Shown here piece by piece: positions 5,933 through 14,315 of a DNA stretch of 29,415 bases (its first letter is position 1; each line of letters starts with the position of its first letter). This DNA is from CAZFAP01 sp964516325 (GTDB lineage: Bacteria > Auribacterota > JABMQX01), in the NCBI GenBank assembly GCA_964516325.1, contig CAZFAP010000040.1:1-29415 (forward strand). Direction: 5' to 3'. The notes under the pieces are model-generated. The model made no database searches. It was not told the origin of the DNA and saw only the letters and a program-made list of their open reading frames with translations. The translations under genes were made by a program, and so were the position numbers.

Positions 5933-8584
5933 CTAATCCACGTGAACGGGTTTCCCAGGGGCGCCGGGCGGTGGCGGCGGCGAGCCAACGGTGTAACTGA
6001 TTACCAGCCGCGGCCGCTGGCTGGCGTCTGAGTATTCGGACGGCCGGAAGAATCTGTGAGCGTCAGCAGCCGCCGTCGGGTCCGAGTTCAACATCAAACC
6101 GCGATTGTTGGCGGGATTGGCTACCCAAGCAGCCACCATTTCGGTGACTGTCCACTCCTTATAGCCTAGCGCTGTGTCTATGGCGATCGTGTCATCGGCG
6201 GCCGCGATATCGGACTGCCCGAGGGGGACATTGTCGTAGAGTCCTTGGTACGGCGTCCACGGATTTGTTCCATCGCAGGTATAACCGGTCGCGCCGGAAA
6301 TGACAGGGTTCACGTTTATAACCTTCTGAACGCTGATCTCATACGTGGCGTCGCCGCCCGCCTCAAACAGATACAGATACAACTTTGCAGACGTAACAAC
6401 CGCGTTCGTGGGTATGGCGGACAAATCGAACTTCACCACGATAGCATTGGCACGGCTGTTAGCAGGCCAGGTGTAGGCGTTGAGGCTGGTCGCATCCGAC
6501 GAGTAGTTCTCCGAATTGAGGTTTATGTACGTGTCCTGGACGGTGCCCGGATGGTTCGAGGACGCGCCGTCGCCCCATTCTTCGGTTATGGCGCCCTCGG
6601 GCTGAGTGGTGAAGGAGTACGCGACCTGAGTCATGACGTTCGGCGGGGTATGAAGGTCTTGCGCGTTGACGGTCACGGTCACGCTGGCACCGTAGGGGAA
6701 CGGCGACGCTGGCGTGTAAGTAACCGTGTAGTCGGAAGGGGGACCCGTTATCAGCGGCGTAGCTCTAACGCCGTTCACCTTCATCGAAATTGACCCGACA
6801 TTAACTCCATCCCCGGAATCCGCTACGTGCAAAACAACCTTGGAAGTAACCGCTACATTCTGAGCGCTGGGCGCGGGAGATTGTCCCGTAACGGTGGGTG
6901 GAGCTGTATCTCCCGCAGTGGTCTTGAACGAGTAAGCCACCTCACTCATGACGTTTGGCGGGCTGTGGAGGTCGCGGGCGTTCACCGCCACCGCCACCGT
7001 GCTGTTGTAAGGAAACGGCGAAGCTGGAACATAACTAACTGTATAGTCCGAAGATGTGCCTGTTATCTGAGGCGTTACGGCAATGCCGTTCACCTTTAAT
7101 GCGATGGACCCCTTGTCCACTCCGTCCCCGGAATCCTGCACGTGCAGAACCACGCTGGAGTTGACGGGCACGTTTTGCGCGTTGGGCGTGGGGGACTGTC
7201 CAGTGACGAAGGGTGGATCTGTGTCTCCCGCAGCGGTCTTGAACGAGTAAGCCGCCTCGCTCATGACGTTCGGCGGGCTGTGGAGGTCGCGAGCGTTGAC
7301 CGTGACGGTCACGGTTGCGTTGTAGGCAAAAGGCGAGGCCGCGACATCCGTAACCGTGTAGTCCGAAGATGTGCCTGTAATCTGAGGCGTCACAGCCGCC
7401 CCGTTCACCTTCACCGCGATGGAAGCGACGTCCACTCCGTCGCCGGAATCCTGCACGTGCAGGACGACGCTGGAGTTGACGGGCACGTTTTGCGCGTTGG
7501 GCGAGGGAGATTGTCCGCTCACGAAAGGCGGAGTCAGGTCAGCTATTGGCGCCTCGCCGAGGGTGATTGCAAACCCCTGGGAATTGACATTCCCGTTGGC
7601 ATCTATGACATAGATGTACGCTTTTGAACCGTTCAGGAAGGAGCCCTGGCTGACCGTCACAGATACCGACGTGTCGGACCAGGCAGTGGGATTTTGGATT
7701 TCTCGGTGCGTGCAGCCTGTCCAAGTCACCGCGTTGCCGATCTCAACGCGGGCTTGCGTGTTGTCTATGTACACGTTATCAAACTGCGTGACACCGTCGC
7801 TGCCCGACCTCAAGTAGAACCCTAACCCAAAGTATTGAAAGGTCCCATCATCGCCCAGGTATGGTCCGGAACCTCCGGGGAAATCCGACGGCGAGGCATA
7901 GTTAACGATCTGTTGCGCATTTTCCCAGAGCTTGAAACGCTGTCCCGGGTTGTCCCCTATCCTGATCCAGAGCTCTCTGCGGTCCCAATAGCCGTTGCGA
8001 TACAATCCACCCTGCCAACACGTGCCCGCCGCCTCATCCGCATAGAAGGCAACCGTCAGGTCTTGACCGGGCGCGGGTGCGGCATTGACGCCCCAAGTGA
8101 TCATTGGGTTCTCCCTGGCATTTGTCCCATGAAACCGAAGTTCCTTGAAATTTTTGGGGTCAATGAGATAGGTGAGGTCAAGCCTTCGCCAGTAACTCAT
8201 GTAAATTTCCGTCGCGCCAAGGTCCGCCAATCCTATGAAGCACCGATAGATGTTGTCATGGAAATGGTGGTAGCTGGACAAGCCCGAGCCAGTGCGCTGA
8301 TTCTGGTTTGTATAGACCGGCCGGGTCCCATCGCAAAACCACCCGTTCTGTACGGGTTGTCCGTTAACTCCGTTCTCGAAGTCATCGAACTTGACGGATA
8401 AGGTGCTCGGGTCGTTTGGGGAATTATCCGCATGTGCGCCAAAGCCCGAGCCTTCGATCCTGACACTCTGCCGATGCTGCCAAGCACGAGTCGTTGAATA
8501 CACTTCGACAGCCACGGCGGCTGAAGCGATACAGAGCGAGAAAACCACGTCAGACAGAGCCACCACAACTACTTTGACTTTCAT
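5933..8584 (-). CDS. Secreted multidomain protein: signal peptide, jelly-roll-like N-domain, three Ig-like (Big_5-type) repeats, DNRLRE-type C-domain
   Basis: The 883-residue exported protein begins at the ATG at 8584, six bases after GGAGG; the frame stays open further upstream but without sense. Residues 1 to about 25 form a signal peptide ending in ASAAVA. About 27-345 form a beta-rich module: a TIG-like start (SVRIEGSGFGA), then FDDFENG, WGVN, WDRRELWIRIG and FDNVYIDN strands like ConA/jelly-roll carbohydrate-binding folds. About 351-663 are three Ig-like repeats of exactly 105 residues, each with P-P-x-V-x-G-Q-S-P and H-x-P-P-N-V-M. About 664-866 is a DNRLRE-like domain (VQDTYINL, VVKFDLSAIPTNAVVTSAKL, RPRLVISY). 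The chain stops right after a PPPPPG linker, as if a further domain had been lost. No catalytic motif is recognised. It may bind or anchor the polysaccharide outside the cell. Confidence 0.85.
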   Translation of the reverse strand: MKVKVVVVALSDVVFSLCIASAAVAVEVYSTTRAWQHRQSVRIEGSGFGAHADNSPNDPSTLSVKFDDFENGVNGQPVQNGWFCDGTRPVYTNQNQRTGSGLSSYHHFHDNIYRCFIGLADLGATEIYMSYWRRLDLTYLIDPKNFKELRFHGTNARENPMITWGVNAAPAPGQDLTVAFYADEAAGTCWQGGLYRNGYWDRRELWIRIGDNPGQRFKLWENAQQIVNYASPSDFPGGSGPYLGDDGTFQYFGLGFYLRSGSDGVTQFDNVYIDNTQARVEIGNAVTWTGCTHREIQNPTAWSDTSVSVTVSQGSFLNGSKAYIYVIDANGNVNSQGFAITLGEAPIADLTPPFVSGQSPSPNAQNVPVNSSVVLHVQDSGDGVDVASIAVKVNGAAVTPQITGTSSDYTVTDVAASPFAYNATVTVTVNARDLHSPPNVMSEAAYSFKTAAGDTDPPFVTGQSPTPNAQNVPVNSSVVLHVQDSGDGVDKGSIALKVNGIAVTPQITGTSSDYTVSYVPASPFPYNSTVAVAVNARDLHSPPNVMSEVAYSFKTTAGDTAPPTVTGQSPAPSAQNVAVTSKVVLHVADSGDGVNVGSISMKVNGVRATPLITGPPSDYTVTYTPASPFPYGASVTVTVNAQDLHTPPNVMTQVAYSFTTQPEGAITEEWGDGASSNHPGTVQDTYINLNSENYSSDATSLNAYTWPANSRANAIVVKFDLSAIPTNAVVTSAKLYLYLFEAGGDATYEISVQKVINVNPVISGATGYTCDGTNPWTPYQGLYDNVPLGQSDIAAADDTIAIDTALGYKEWTVTEMVAAWVANPANNRGLMLNSDPTAAADAHRFFRPSEYSDASQRPRLVISYTVGSPPPPPGAPGKPVHVD
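6596..7534 (-). repeat. Three tandem 315-bp coding repeats (105-residue Ig-like domains)
   Basis: The PP dipeptide at the head of each unit falls at residues 352, 457 and 562 of the secreted protein, an exact 105-residue period. Units 1 and 2 are nearly the same: both share NAQNVPVNSSVVLHVQDSGD, VTPQITGTSSDYTV and NARDLHSPPNVMSE. Unit 3 has drifted more (NAQDLHTPPNVMTQ). Boundaries are about 7534-7220, 7219-6905 and 6904-6596. The domain type fits SbsA-like/Big_5 Ig-like modules, which act as stalks. High identity between units 1 and 2 points to recent duplication or gene conversion. Confidence 0.85.
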
Positions 8585-8643
8585 GCTAAACCTCCGACGG
8601 CCCGATACGAATTTCGCCTGAGCCCATGTGCTACGCTCACCTG

Positions 8644-8705
8644 TTCCGCTAATGCGGAAAACGTGCTTCTCACGCTGCGTGTGGGACCCCAGACACTCTG
8701 GTGTC
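8644..8705. repeat. Pair of perfect palindromes in the leader of the secreted-protein gene (REP-like)
   Basis: Two inverted repeats sit in the non-coding leader. One is TTCCGC-TAAT-GCGGAA (8644-8659). The other is GACAC-TCTG-GTGTC (8692-8705). The short palindrome CACGC-T-GCGTG lies between them. Neither hairpin is followed by a T run on the minus strand, so they are not ordinary terminators. They could be a REP-like element, a protein-binding site or mRNA leader structure. I see no second copy in this window. Confidence 0.4.
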
Positions 8706-8807
8706 CACGCAAAGCGGAGATTGCAACATCTATGCCAACCCTCTGGGGTTATCGGCCTCCTGCACAACCCCCGCGGACGCGCACTCCATGTCGGAACGTC
8801 TCGAATC

Positions 8808-8836
8808 AGTTTACACGTTCCTCGCCTATTTGACAA
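8808..8836 (-). promoter_or_regulatory. Candidate sigma-70-type promoter for the secreted-protein gene
   Basis: On the minus strand, TTGTCA (8836-8831) and TAAACT (8813-8808) are separated by 17 bp, matching the -35 and -10 consensus at 5 of 6 and 4 of 6 positions. It lies just after the asparagine-synthase-like gene and gives a leader of about 220 nt before the ATG at 8584. The 264-bp gap is the longest gene-free stretch of the cluster, which supports a separate start of transcription here. The match is by eye only and the host's promoter rules are unknown. Confidence 0.35.
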
Positions 8837-8848
8837 GGCGCACAGCGC

Positions 8849-10681
8849 CTACCGGAGCATCAAATCCATCGTGTAGATTCTGAGAAGCTGGTGAGCAAGG
8901 GCCTCAGGACGGATTCTCGTTTCTAATCTTGCGATGTCCGCAATGGACCTCCGGATAGCCACCTTGTCAAGGAGGTCGAGGCGGATGTCATCCGTCAACC
9001 GATTCAACGCGACACCATCACGGAGCGCGGGGATGTTCCTCCAGTCTGAGTGAAGTAGGTCAATTCTTCGCCCCCACGCGAAATACAGACTGGATGCAGT
9101 TCGGTCTACTACCCACCTCAGCAAGCGGCTCGCCTCCTGAAGAATCACAGGGAAATTCGCTGGAACAAGCGTGGCGCCCGTCGGGTACCTCGATAGCTGG
9201 GGGGCAAAAGCCTTCAGCAGTTTCCGGCTCAAGGAGTTGTATATCTTCAACCTCATGGGAGTTCGACTGGCAAGCATCATGAACTCCCTGTCGGCGAACG
9301 GGATAGCGATGTCAACACCGGCGCGGCAGGTTAGTATCTGGCCGCAAAACCACTGAGTTCCGGCATGCTCAGCCCTGAACGCTTCAAAGAACTGATCTGC
9401 GTTTGTAACACCGGCCACTTTATACCGCTTCACCTCGGCATGGATGTCGTTGAGGATAGCCTCTCGCAGCCTGGGGCTGCTTTGCCAGAAATCCTCCTTG
9501 ATGTACCAGGGCCGGCGATCATAACCGTGTTCAACCAGCCCGACGGCTTGTTCAAAGTCCTGCGGCCGCGAGCCTGTCGGCATCTGCACAGGAACCACGT
9601 GCGAGCCGAAGTACATCACTTTCTGCCATGGTCCCTGAAGCTCGCCCACCCCATAGTGCCCGCCGAAAACCTCACCCTGCAAACCACCGCAAACGCATGT
9701 AACCCCCTCCGCAGCAAGATGTTGAACGGCACGGTACCAGTACGGATATGCCGCTGTCTCGCAGCGCTCGAATATTTTTCTCACCTGACCCATATCCGTT
9801 AAATGATCCTTTAGGGGAAGCTCAAGATGTTTGACACCACTCGAGCGAGCGAGTCGCCTGCTGAGCTTTAGTTCTCGACTTTTGAGATCGCCGAAACTGA
9901 TGGAGCGGATCCGACTCTTTGGGAACAGGTGGAGGAGCCCAGCCAGGACAAGCCGTGAATCCCACCCAGCAGAAAGCATGATGCCGTGGGTCTCGGTCAG
10001 GTCAAAACAACGTCGGCAAGCTTGTAGAAATGTTTCCCAAACATGGCCGATGTTCAATTCGGGAGAGTCGGGATGCAGACTTCCGCTCCAGTAGCGACTC
10101 CTTTCTTCCAGAGAAACTGTTTTGTCTTTCAGACAATACGTCAGAGCCTGGCCTGGGAGAAGCCTGTGGATTCCTTGAAAGGGGGTGCGGTCGCCGATGA
10201 AGTAGGCAGACAGCATGTATTCGACGGCCCCGACATAATCACGCGAAGAACCAATGACCGCGGCGAGGGGCTTGCAGTGGCTGGAGAAAAGAATGCCCCC
10301 GTCCATTTGGGCGTAATACAAAGGGAAGACCCCGCACCAGTCGGTTGACAAAAAGAGCAGGCACCTCGACTCGTCGAGAAGGACGACATTCCCTTTGCAG
10401 AGTTCCGTGGTCTCGAACCTTCCATCCCGAACGTTAAAGAGGAGAGGGGCGCCTTTCTTTGCCGGTGTTCTCGCCGCGCGATAGATACAGCTCTCGCCAT
10501 CCACGACGTAATGGCAGGCACTCCCTGTTTGCTGGAGAGCACCGCCGTCAAAAGCGTGTGCGCCAAGGATGCCATTGGGGAATTGCTTCCACTCACAGGA
10601 GTCGAACAGAGCAGAAAAACGCTCTTTCAAGGCGTTCTGGTATCTGGCATCGCAGTTGAAGGCACCGAATAGACCCGGCAT
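8849..10681 (-). CDS. Asparagine-synthase-like protein lacking the glutaminase cysteine
   Basis: The 610-residue protein has the two-domain layout of glutamine-hydrolysing asparagine synthases (AsnB). An N-terminal Ntn-type domain (about 1-195) includes STDWCGVFPLYY, the counterpart of the family's D-x-x-G-x-x-P-L-Y-Y. A C-terminal PP-loop ATPase domain has LSAGWDSR at about 236-243. Two key sites differ: the family begins M-C-G-I, with Cys2 as glutaminase nucleophile, but here it begins M-P-G-L; and the usual SGGxDS loop reads SAGWDS. It therefore probably cannot use glutamine and may activate a carboxylate for another amine. AsnB paralogues occur in many exopolysaccharide loci, where their products are mostly unknown. 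The ATG follows GGGAGG at about eight bases. The next gene downstream is the secreted protein after 264 bp. Confidence 0.8.
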   Translation of the reverse strand: MPGLFGAFNCDARYQNALKERFSALFDSCEWKQFPNGILGAHAFDGGALQQTGSACHYVVDGESCIYRAARTPAKKGAPLLFNVRDGRFETTELCKGNVVLLDESRCLLFLSTDWCGVFPLYYAQMDGGILFSSHCKPLAAVIGSSRDYVGAVEYMLSAYFIGDRTPFQGIHRLLPGQALTYCLKDKTVSLEERSRYWSGSLHPDSPELNIGHVWETFLQACRRCFDLTETHGIMLSAGWDSRLVLAGLLHLFPKSRIRSISFGDLKSRELKLSRRLARSSGVKHLELPLKDHLTDMGQVRKIFERCETAAYPYWYRAVQHLAAEGVTCVCGGLQGEVFGGHYGVGELQGPWQKVMYFGSHVVPVQMPTGSRPQDFEQAVGLVEHGYDRRPWYIKEDFWQSSPRLREAILNDIHAEVKRYKVAGVTNADQFFEAFRAEHAGTQWFCGQILTCRAGVDIAIPFADREFMMLASRTPMRLKIYNSLSRKLLKAFAPQLSRYPTGATLVPANFPVILQEASRLLRWVVDRTASSLYFAWGRRIDLLHSDWRNIPALRDGVALNRLTDDIRLDLLDKVAIRRSIADIARLETRIRPEALAHQLLRIYTMDLMLR

Positions 10682-10746
10682 ATAACTTCCACCTCCCTTA
10701 TCGGAGTAAACGCTCTCAATCGAGAACCGTGGTCACCACCGCGCGG

Positions 10747-11736
10747 CTAAAGGTTTCCAAGCGCGGCTGTGAGTTCTTGAAAGCGTGAGGCCCAATCAAC
10801 CTCTAATTCCTCCCGAAGGGCCCTGATTTTTGAAGTGAGGGCCCGCTTGTCTGTAATTGCGGATTGAATCGCCCGCGTGATATCGTTGGCAGAATTGAGA
10901 CTGTAAACAGGTCCGTCCCGGAAGTATTCCCGGAGGCACCGGGTGTCGGATAGGATGACTGGCTTCTCCAAGCTCACCGCCTCATAAGCTCCGCACAAGA
11001 GTAAATGCTCTTTCTTTGTCAGAACCATTATGGCGTCTGCGGCGCTCAGGAGGGACAAGAAGTCCCTCTCGGGCAGGAATCCTGTCAGCACGACGTTGCC
11101 CGGAAGCGAGAGCCTCCTCCGCGCCATGTATCTCCCACCGTTGCCGGTGACGTGCACTACGGTCGAGTTTTCAAGGCGCCGCGCAGCCTCCAAAACCTCA
11201 TCAACGGGCTCGTCTTCAGAGAACGAGCAAATGTAAACGACGCTATATTCACCGGCCGGCCTGGGCGGACTCGGTTGATTGCATCGAAGCTTCGGAAGCG
11301 TGTCCTGTAATACGAACCCGCGCCCACCCCAATTCTCGACGAGGTCTCTGAGATAGGAGTTGGTGACGAGAGTCAAATCTGCGCGGCGGACTGTGTACCG
11401 GCTCAACCGATGGAATATCTTGTACTTCAGACTCCTGGAGTTTCGGGTCTCCAATTTGAAATTCGAGTGTCTATCAACAATGACCTTGTAGCCGAAAATC
11501 GGCCTCAGAAAGCAAACAAGAGTTGTTAGAGCCATGGAGGGGTTTTGGACGATGACCCCGTGAGGCCTTAGGCGGATGAGCAACCCCACCGTTCTTACTG
11601 ACAACAGAAGGACTTTTGTAAAATAGCTCCCGTCGTGAATCATTATGAACAGCGGAACTCCGAGGGCTGACGCGAGCTCTCTTGACCGTCTGTGATTCTC
11701 CCAGGTTACCCAAATCAAATCCGTTGGTTTAGCCAT
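10747..11736 (-). CDS. GT4 family glycosyltransferase
   Basis: A 329-residue GT-B protein. The N-terminal half has an Arg/His-rich acceptor region (DRHSNF at about 109-114); the C-terminal half has VVYICSFSEDEP, LTGFLPERDFLSLLSAADA and then LTKKEHLLLCGAYEAVSLEKPV. The last stretch carries the paired acidic residues that bind the nucleotide sugar in GT4 enzymes of capsule and exopolysaccharide loci. I start it at the ATG at 11736, which overlaps the CapK-like gene by 8 bp. The frame is open 150 bp further up, but that part is antisense-like low-quality sequence inside the CapK-like gene. No strong Shine-Dalgarno, so coupling to the upstream gene is likely. Donor and linkage unknown. Confidence 0.82.
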   Translation of the reverse strand: MAKPTDLIWVTWENHRRSRELASALGVPLFIMIHDGSYFTKVLLLSVRTVGLLIRLRPHGVIVQNPSMALTTLVCFLRPIFGYKVIVDRHSNFKLETRNSRSLKYKIFHRLSRYTVRRADLTLVTNSYLRDLVENWGGRGFVLQDTLPKLRCNQPSPPRPAGEYSVVYICSFSEDEPVDEVLEAARRLENSTVVHVTGNGGRYMARRRLSLPGNVVLTGFLPERDFLSLLSAADAIMVLTKKEHLLLCGAYEAVSLEKPVILSDTRCLREYFRDGPVYSLNSANDITRAIQSAITDKRALTSKIRALREELEVDWASRFQELTAALGNL

Positions 11737-13189
11737 GGCGGTGGTGGTCGGCTGCGGCGGGGGCGCACTGCAGCGGTTGAAGTTTGTCTTGTCCCCAAAG
11801 GCTCTGGGCCTCCAGGCACGGTTCAAAGTAGCTGAACTTCCGCCCTGGAGATTCAATGCGGTCAACGTACTCCACTCGAAGTCCAATGTGTTTCCCCAGC
11901 AGCGGCGCGAGCTCTCGTTGAATGAGGGGGTCTATCCGGGTTCGGTCAGGCGGGTTGTCGAGGACGATATAGAATGTAATCCTATCGAGCTCTTCCTGCA
12001 CAACCCGGAAGCATCTCGTCCTGATGCCATGCTCAACGAGGCTGTCCAAAAAGTGGGGGAAGATAACCGAACGAATCTTCTCCCCCTCCGGTGTAATTAT
12101 GTACTGGTCGGTGGTCCGGCCCTGGACAACGGAAAGGATCGGAAGTTCTCTGCCGCAGGGGCAGCCGCGATCGGACAAGGAGCCGGTATCGCCGAGGTTA
12201 TAGCGTATGAGCGGCATCAAACGGTTGTTGAGGTCGGTTACAATGATCTCCCCCGCGCCAGATACGTCTTCGTTTACTATTTCGAGCAAGACATTCTCCG
12301 AAATTATGTGCCTGCGACCGAACTCGCAATCAAATGCAATGACGTCTATCTCGCTGCAGCCGTACTCGTCCACAATGGGACAGGAAAAGACGTCCGCCAG
12401 GAAGCGCTTCTGGAAATCGTGAAGCTTCTCCGCCGTGCAGATCACTGCTTTCAGCTTGAGCATGCGGGTCGCTTCCGGGTACTGTCTCAGACACTCCGCC
12501 AGCGCCAGGACCATGGATGTATAGCCGTAGATATAATCCGGCCTGTAAGCCAGCAGTTTCTCCGCCTGTTCAGCCAGGCCCCGAGCAGTAATTATGTTGC
12601 TCGTGATTGTTCGTCTGCCCAAGACGGCGTCTCTCGCTCGCTGTAGCCGCTGACCGGCGGAATCGTTCGCACGGCCCCAAAGCCTCGCCTGCCGGTCTCC
12701 GAGCGCAATATTGTGCCACTGCTCACAACGATACCTGGCGGCAACAGACCAGGAGTACGCATCGCGGTCAACAGGCACTTCGACGGGATGCCCCGTCGTG
12801 CCGGAAGTTCCCCTGACGGCGAAGGCTGCCCCGGCATGGGGGGATAGAAATTCAGAAGGCGAACGCGAGACTATCTCTTCCTTTGTGAGAATCGGGAGGA
12901 GCTTGAGGTCGTCGAGGGTTCGGATGTCGTCGGCAGTGATTCCAAGGCGCATGAATGCGTCGCGATAGTAGGGGACGGTCTCCGAGGCGTGCTTGACCAG
13001 TCTCTTCAATTTCCTGAGCTGAAGCTCCTCGAGTCTCTCTTTCGGCCAGTACTGGCTTTTCTGAAGAAATGACAGATACTGACGGACCTTCAAGCCCTTA
13101 ATACGAAACAGGAGCGGTAGGAGCACGCCACGAGGTCGCAGAAAGCGTGTTCTCTTGTTGGGCTGAGACACTTTAACCTGTCCCGGCAT
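11729..13189 (-). CDS. Adenylate-forming enzyme, CapK / phenylacetate-CoA ligase (PaaK)-like
   Basis: About 486 residues of the ANL superfamily in its short PaaK/CapK form. Motifs in order: GTSGTTG (about 127-133, phosphate-binding loop), EYGCSE (about 276-281, adenine site), RYNLGDTG (about 330-337, conserved aspartate), and CPCGR just after it. Such enzymes activate a carboxylic acid as its acyl-AMP and often pass it to a thiol. CapK homologues are frequent in capsule and exopolysaccharide clusters with no settled substrate; acyl or amino-acyl decoration of the glycan is a reasonable guess. Start choice is uncertain: ATG 13189 (overlapping the upstream GT4 by 17 bp), GTG 13171 just after that gene's TAA, or TTG 13216. 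None has a strong Shine-Dalgarno. Confidence 0.85.
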   Translation of the reverse strand: MPGQVKVSQPNKRTRFLRPRGVLLPLLFRIKGLKVRQYLSFLQKSQYWPKERLEELQLRKLKRLVKHASETVPYYRDAFMRLGITADDIRTLDDLKLLPILTKEEIVSRSPSEFLSPHAGAAFAVRGTSGTTGHPVEVPVDRDAYSWSVAARYRCEQWHNIALGDRQARLWGRANDSAGQRLQRARDAVLGRRTITSNIITARGLAEQAEKLLAYRPDYIYGYTSMVLALAECLRQYPEATRMLKLKAVICTAEKLHDFQKRFLADVFSCPIVDEYGCSEIDVIAFDCEFGRRHIISENVLLEIVNEDVSGAGEIIVTDLNNRLMPLIRYNLGDTGSLSDRGCPCGRELPILSVVQGRTTDQYIITPEGEKIRSVIFPHFLDSLVEHGIRTRCFRVVQEELDRITFYIVLDNPPDRTRIDPLIQRELAPLLGKHIGLRVEYVDRIESPGRKFSYFEPCLEAQSLWGQDKLQPLQCAPAAADHHRHG

Positions 13190-14288
13190 ATGCCATGGCT
13201 GCGCGGTAAACCGCAAGGTACTTTCGAGCCATTTCGCCCATCATGAATTGAGACGTAACATCGCAGAAAGCCTTGTCAGCGATCTTCCGTCGGAGCTCCG
13301 GGTCTCTGTGCAGGCGCCGGATAGCTTGTGCCAGAGCACGGTGATCCGCCGGAGCTACCAAGAGAGCGTTCTCACCGTTTCTCAGAACCTCCCGAAGGCC
13401 GCCGACCGCTGAAGCCACAATCGGAACCCGAAGATACATGGCTTCCAATACGGTGTAAGGCAGTCCTTCGTATAAGGATGGCATAACCAACACGTCGAGA
13501 TCAGACATGCGGCGATGAATATCCTCGCAGAAACCCCAGAATGTGACCTTCGAGTCTATACGCCGAGAAACACAGTAGTCTTTCAACTCGCGTTCCAACG
13601 GGCCGCTGCCGAGGATATGGACCCGCAGATCATCGAACCCTGATAGCTCTTCCACCGCTTTCATCAAAAACGCATGCCCTTTCACCTTATCCACCCTCCC
13701 CACAATGCCGATGTTGAAGCCGTTACGATTCAAAGCACCGGCGTTCCGATGGGAGGGTACGGCTATCGGCGCAATCGCGTTGTGGATGACAATCCTTCTC
13801 TTGGAACTGTGGAGAAAGCGGAAACGCCTCTCCAGATCGTGCGTGACATAAACAATGTGCCGGACGAGTGCCAAAGTTACGAGCTGGTCGGCCGTCCTAT
13901 AGAAATGGGCTTTCAGTATGCTGAGGTCGAGCCGCAAGGGAGGCTCCACTATCCCATGCTCCGTTTTCACTATGGCGGCTCCGGTTCGACGCGCCGCAAG
14001 AGCACATATCACGTTCGCCTTATACCCGTGGGTGTGGATGACATCAATCTGGCAGCGCCGAAGAATATCCGCGACGGCGGAAACAGCATGCAGGCCAAAC
14101 TTCGAGCGAGACTTCACAAGATAGGTCTCAACGCCCGCATCCTTCAGCCGATTCCTCAAGACGCCCTCATAGAATAAGATGACGATGACGCCAACATGGT
14201 CAAGGGACTGCAAATGTTGAGCGTACATGTAGATGAACTGCTCCACACCGCCGTAGAGCTCGCCCGCCGAACAGATTGCCACACGCAT
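13173..14288 (-). CDS. GT4 family glycosyltransferase
   Basis: The 371-residue protein is a typical retaining GT-B enzyme. Near the N-terminus it has GGVEQF, the glycine-rich turn of the acceptor domain, and IDVIHTHGYKAN. The C-terminal domain has GIVGRVDKVKG, ILGSGPLERELK and the signature E-x7-E in SLYEGLPYTVLEAM, followed by ASAVGGLREVLRNGENALLV. This pattern is common in capsule, O-antigen and exopolysaccharide enzymes that add hexoses or amino sugars at the cytoplasmic face. It starts 27 bp after the membrane GT2 gene and overlaps the CapK-like gene slightly. Donor sugar not predictable. Confidence 0.92.
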   Translation of the reverse strand: MRVAICSAGELYGGVEQFIYMYAQHLQSLDHVGVIVILFYEGVLRNRLKDAGVETYLVKSRSKFGLHAVSAVADILRRCQIDVIHTHGYKANVICALAARRTGAAIVKTEHGIVEPPLRLDLSILKAHFYRTADQLVTLALVRHIVYVTHDLERRFRFLHSSKRRIVIHNAIAPIAVPSHRNAGALNRNGFNIGIVGRVDKVKGHAFLMKAVEELSGFDDLRVHILGSGPLERELKDYCVSRRIDSKVTFWGFCEDIHRRMSDLDVLVMPSLYEGLPYTVLEAMYLRVPIVASAVGGLREVLRNGENALLVAPADHRALAQAIRRLHRDPELRRKIADKAFCDVTSQFMMGEMARKYLAVYRAAMAYAGTG

Positions 14289-14315
14289 CGTGCTGGTCTC
14301 GCCTCGACCTCTCCC

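Noticed and set aside
7142..7627. Plus-strand frames with repeated peptides in 6245-7627
   Set aside because: They mirror the tandem repeats of the secreted protein on the other strand.
11735..12646. 303-residue plus-strand open frame
   Set aside because: Antisense shadow of the CapK-like gene, which has clear ATP-site motifs.
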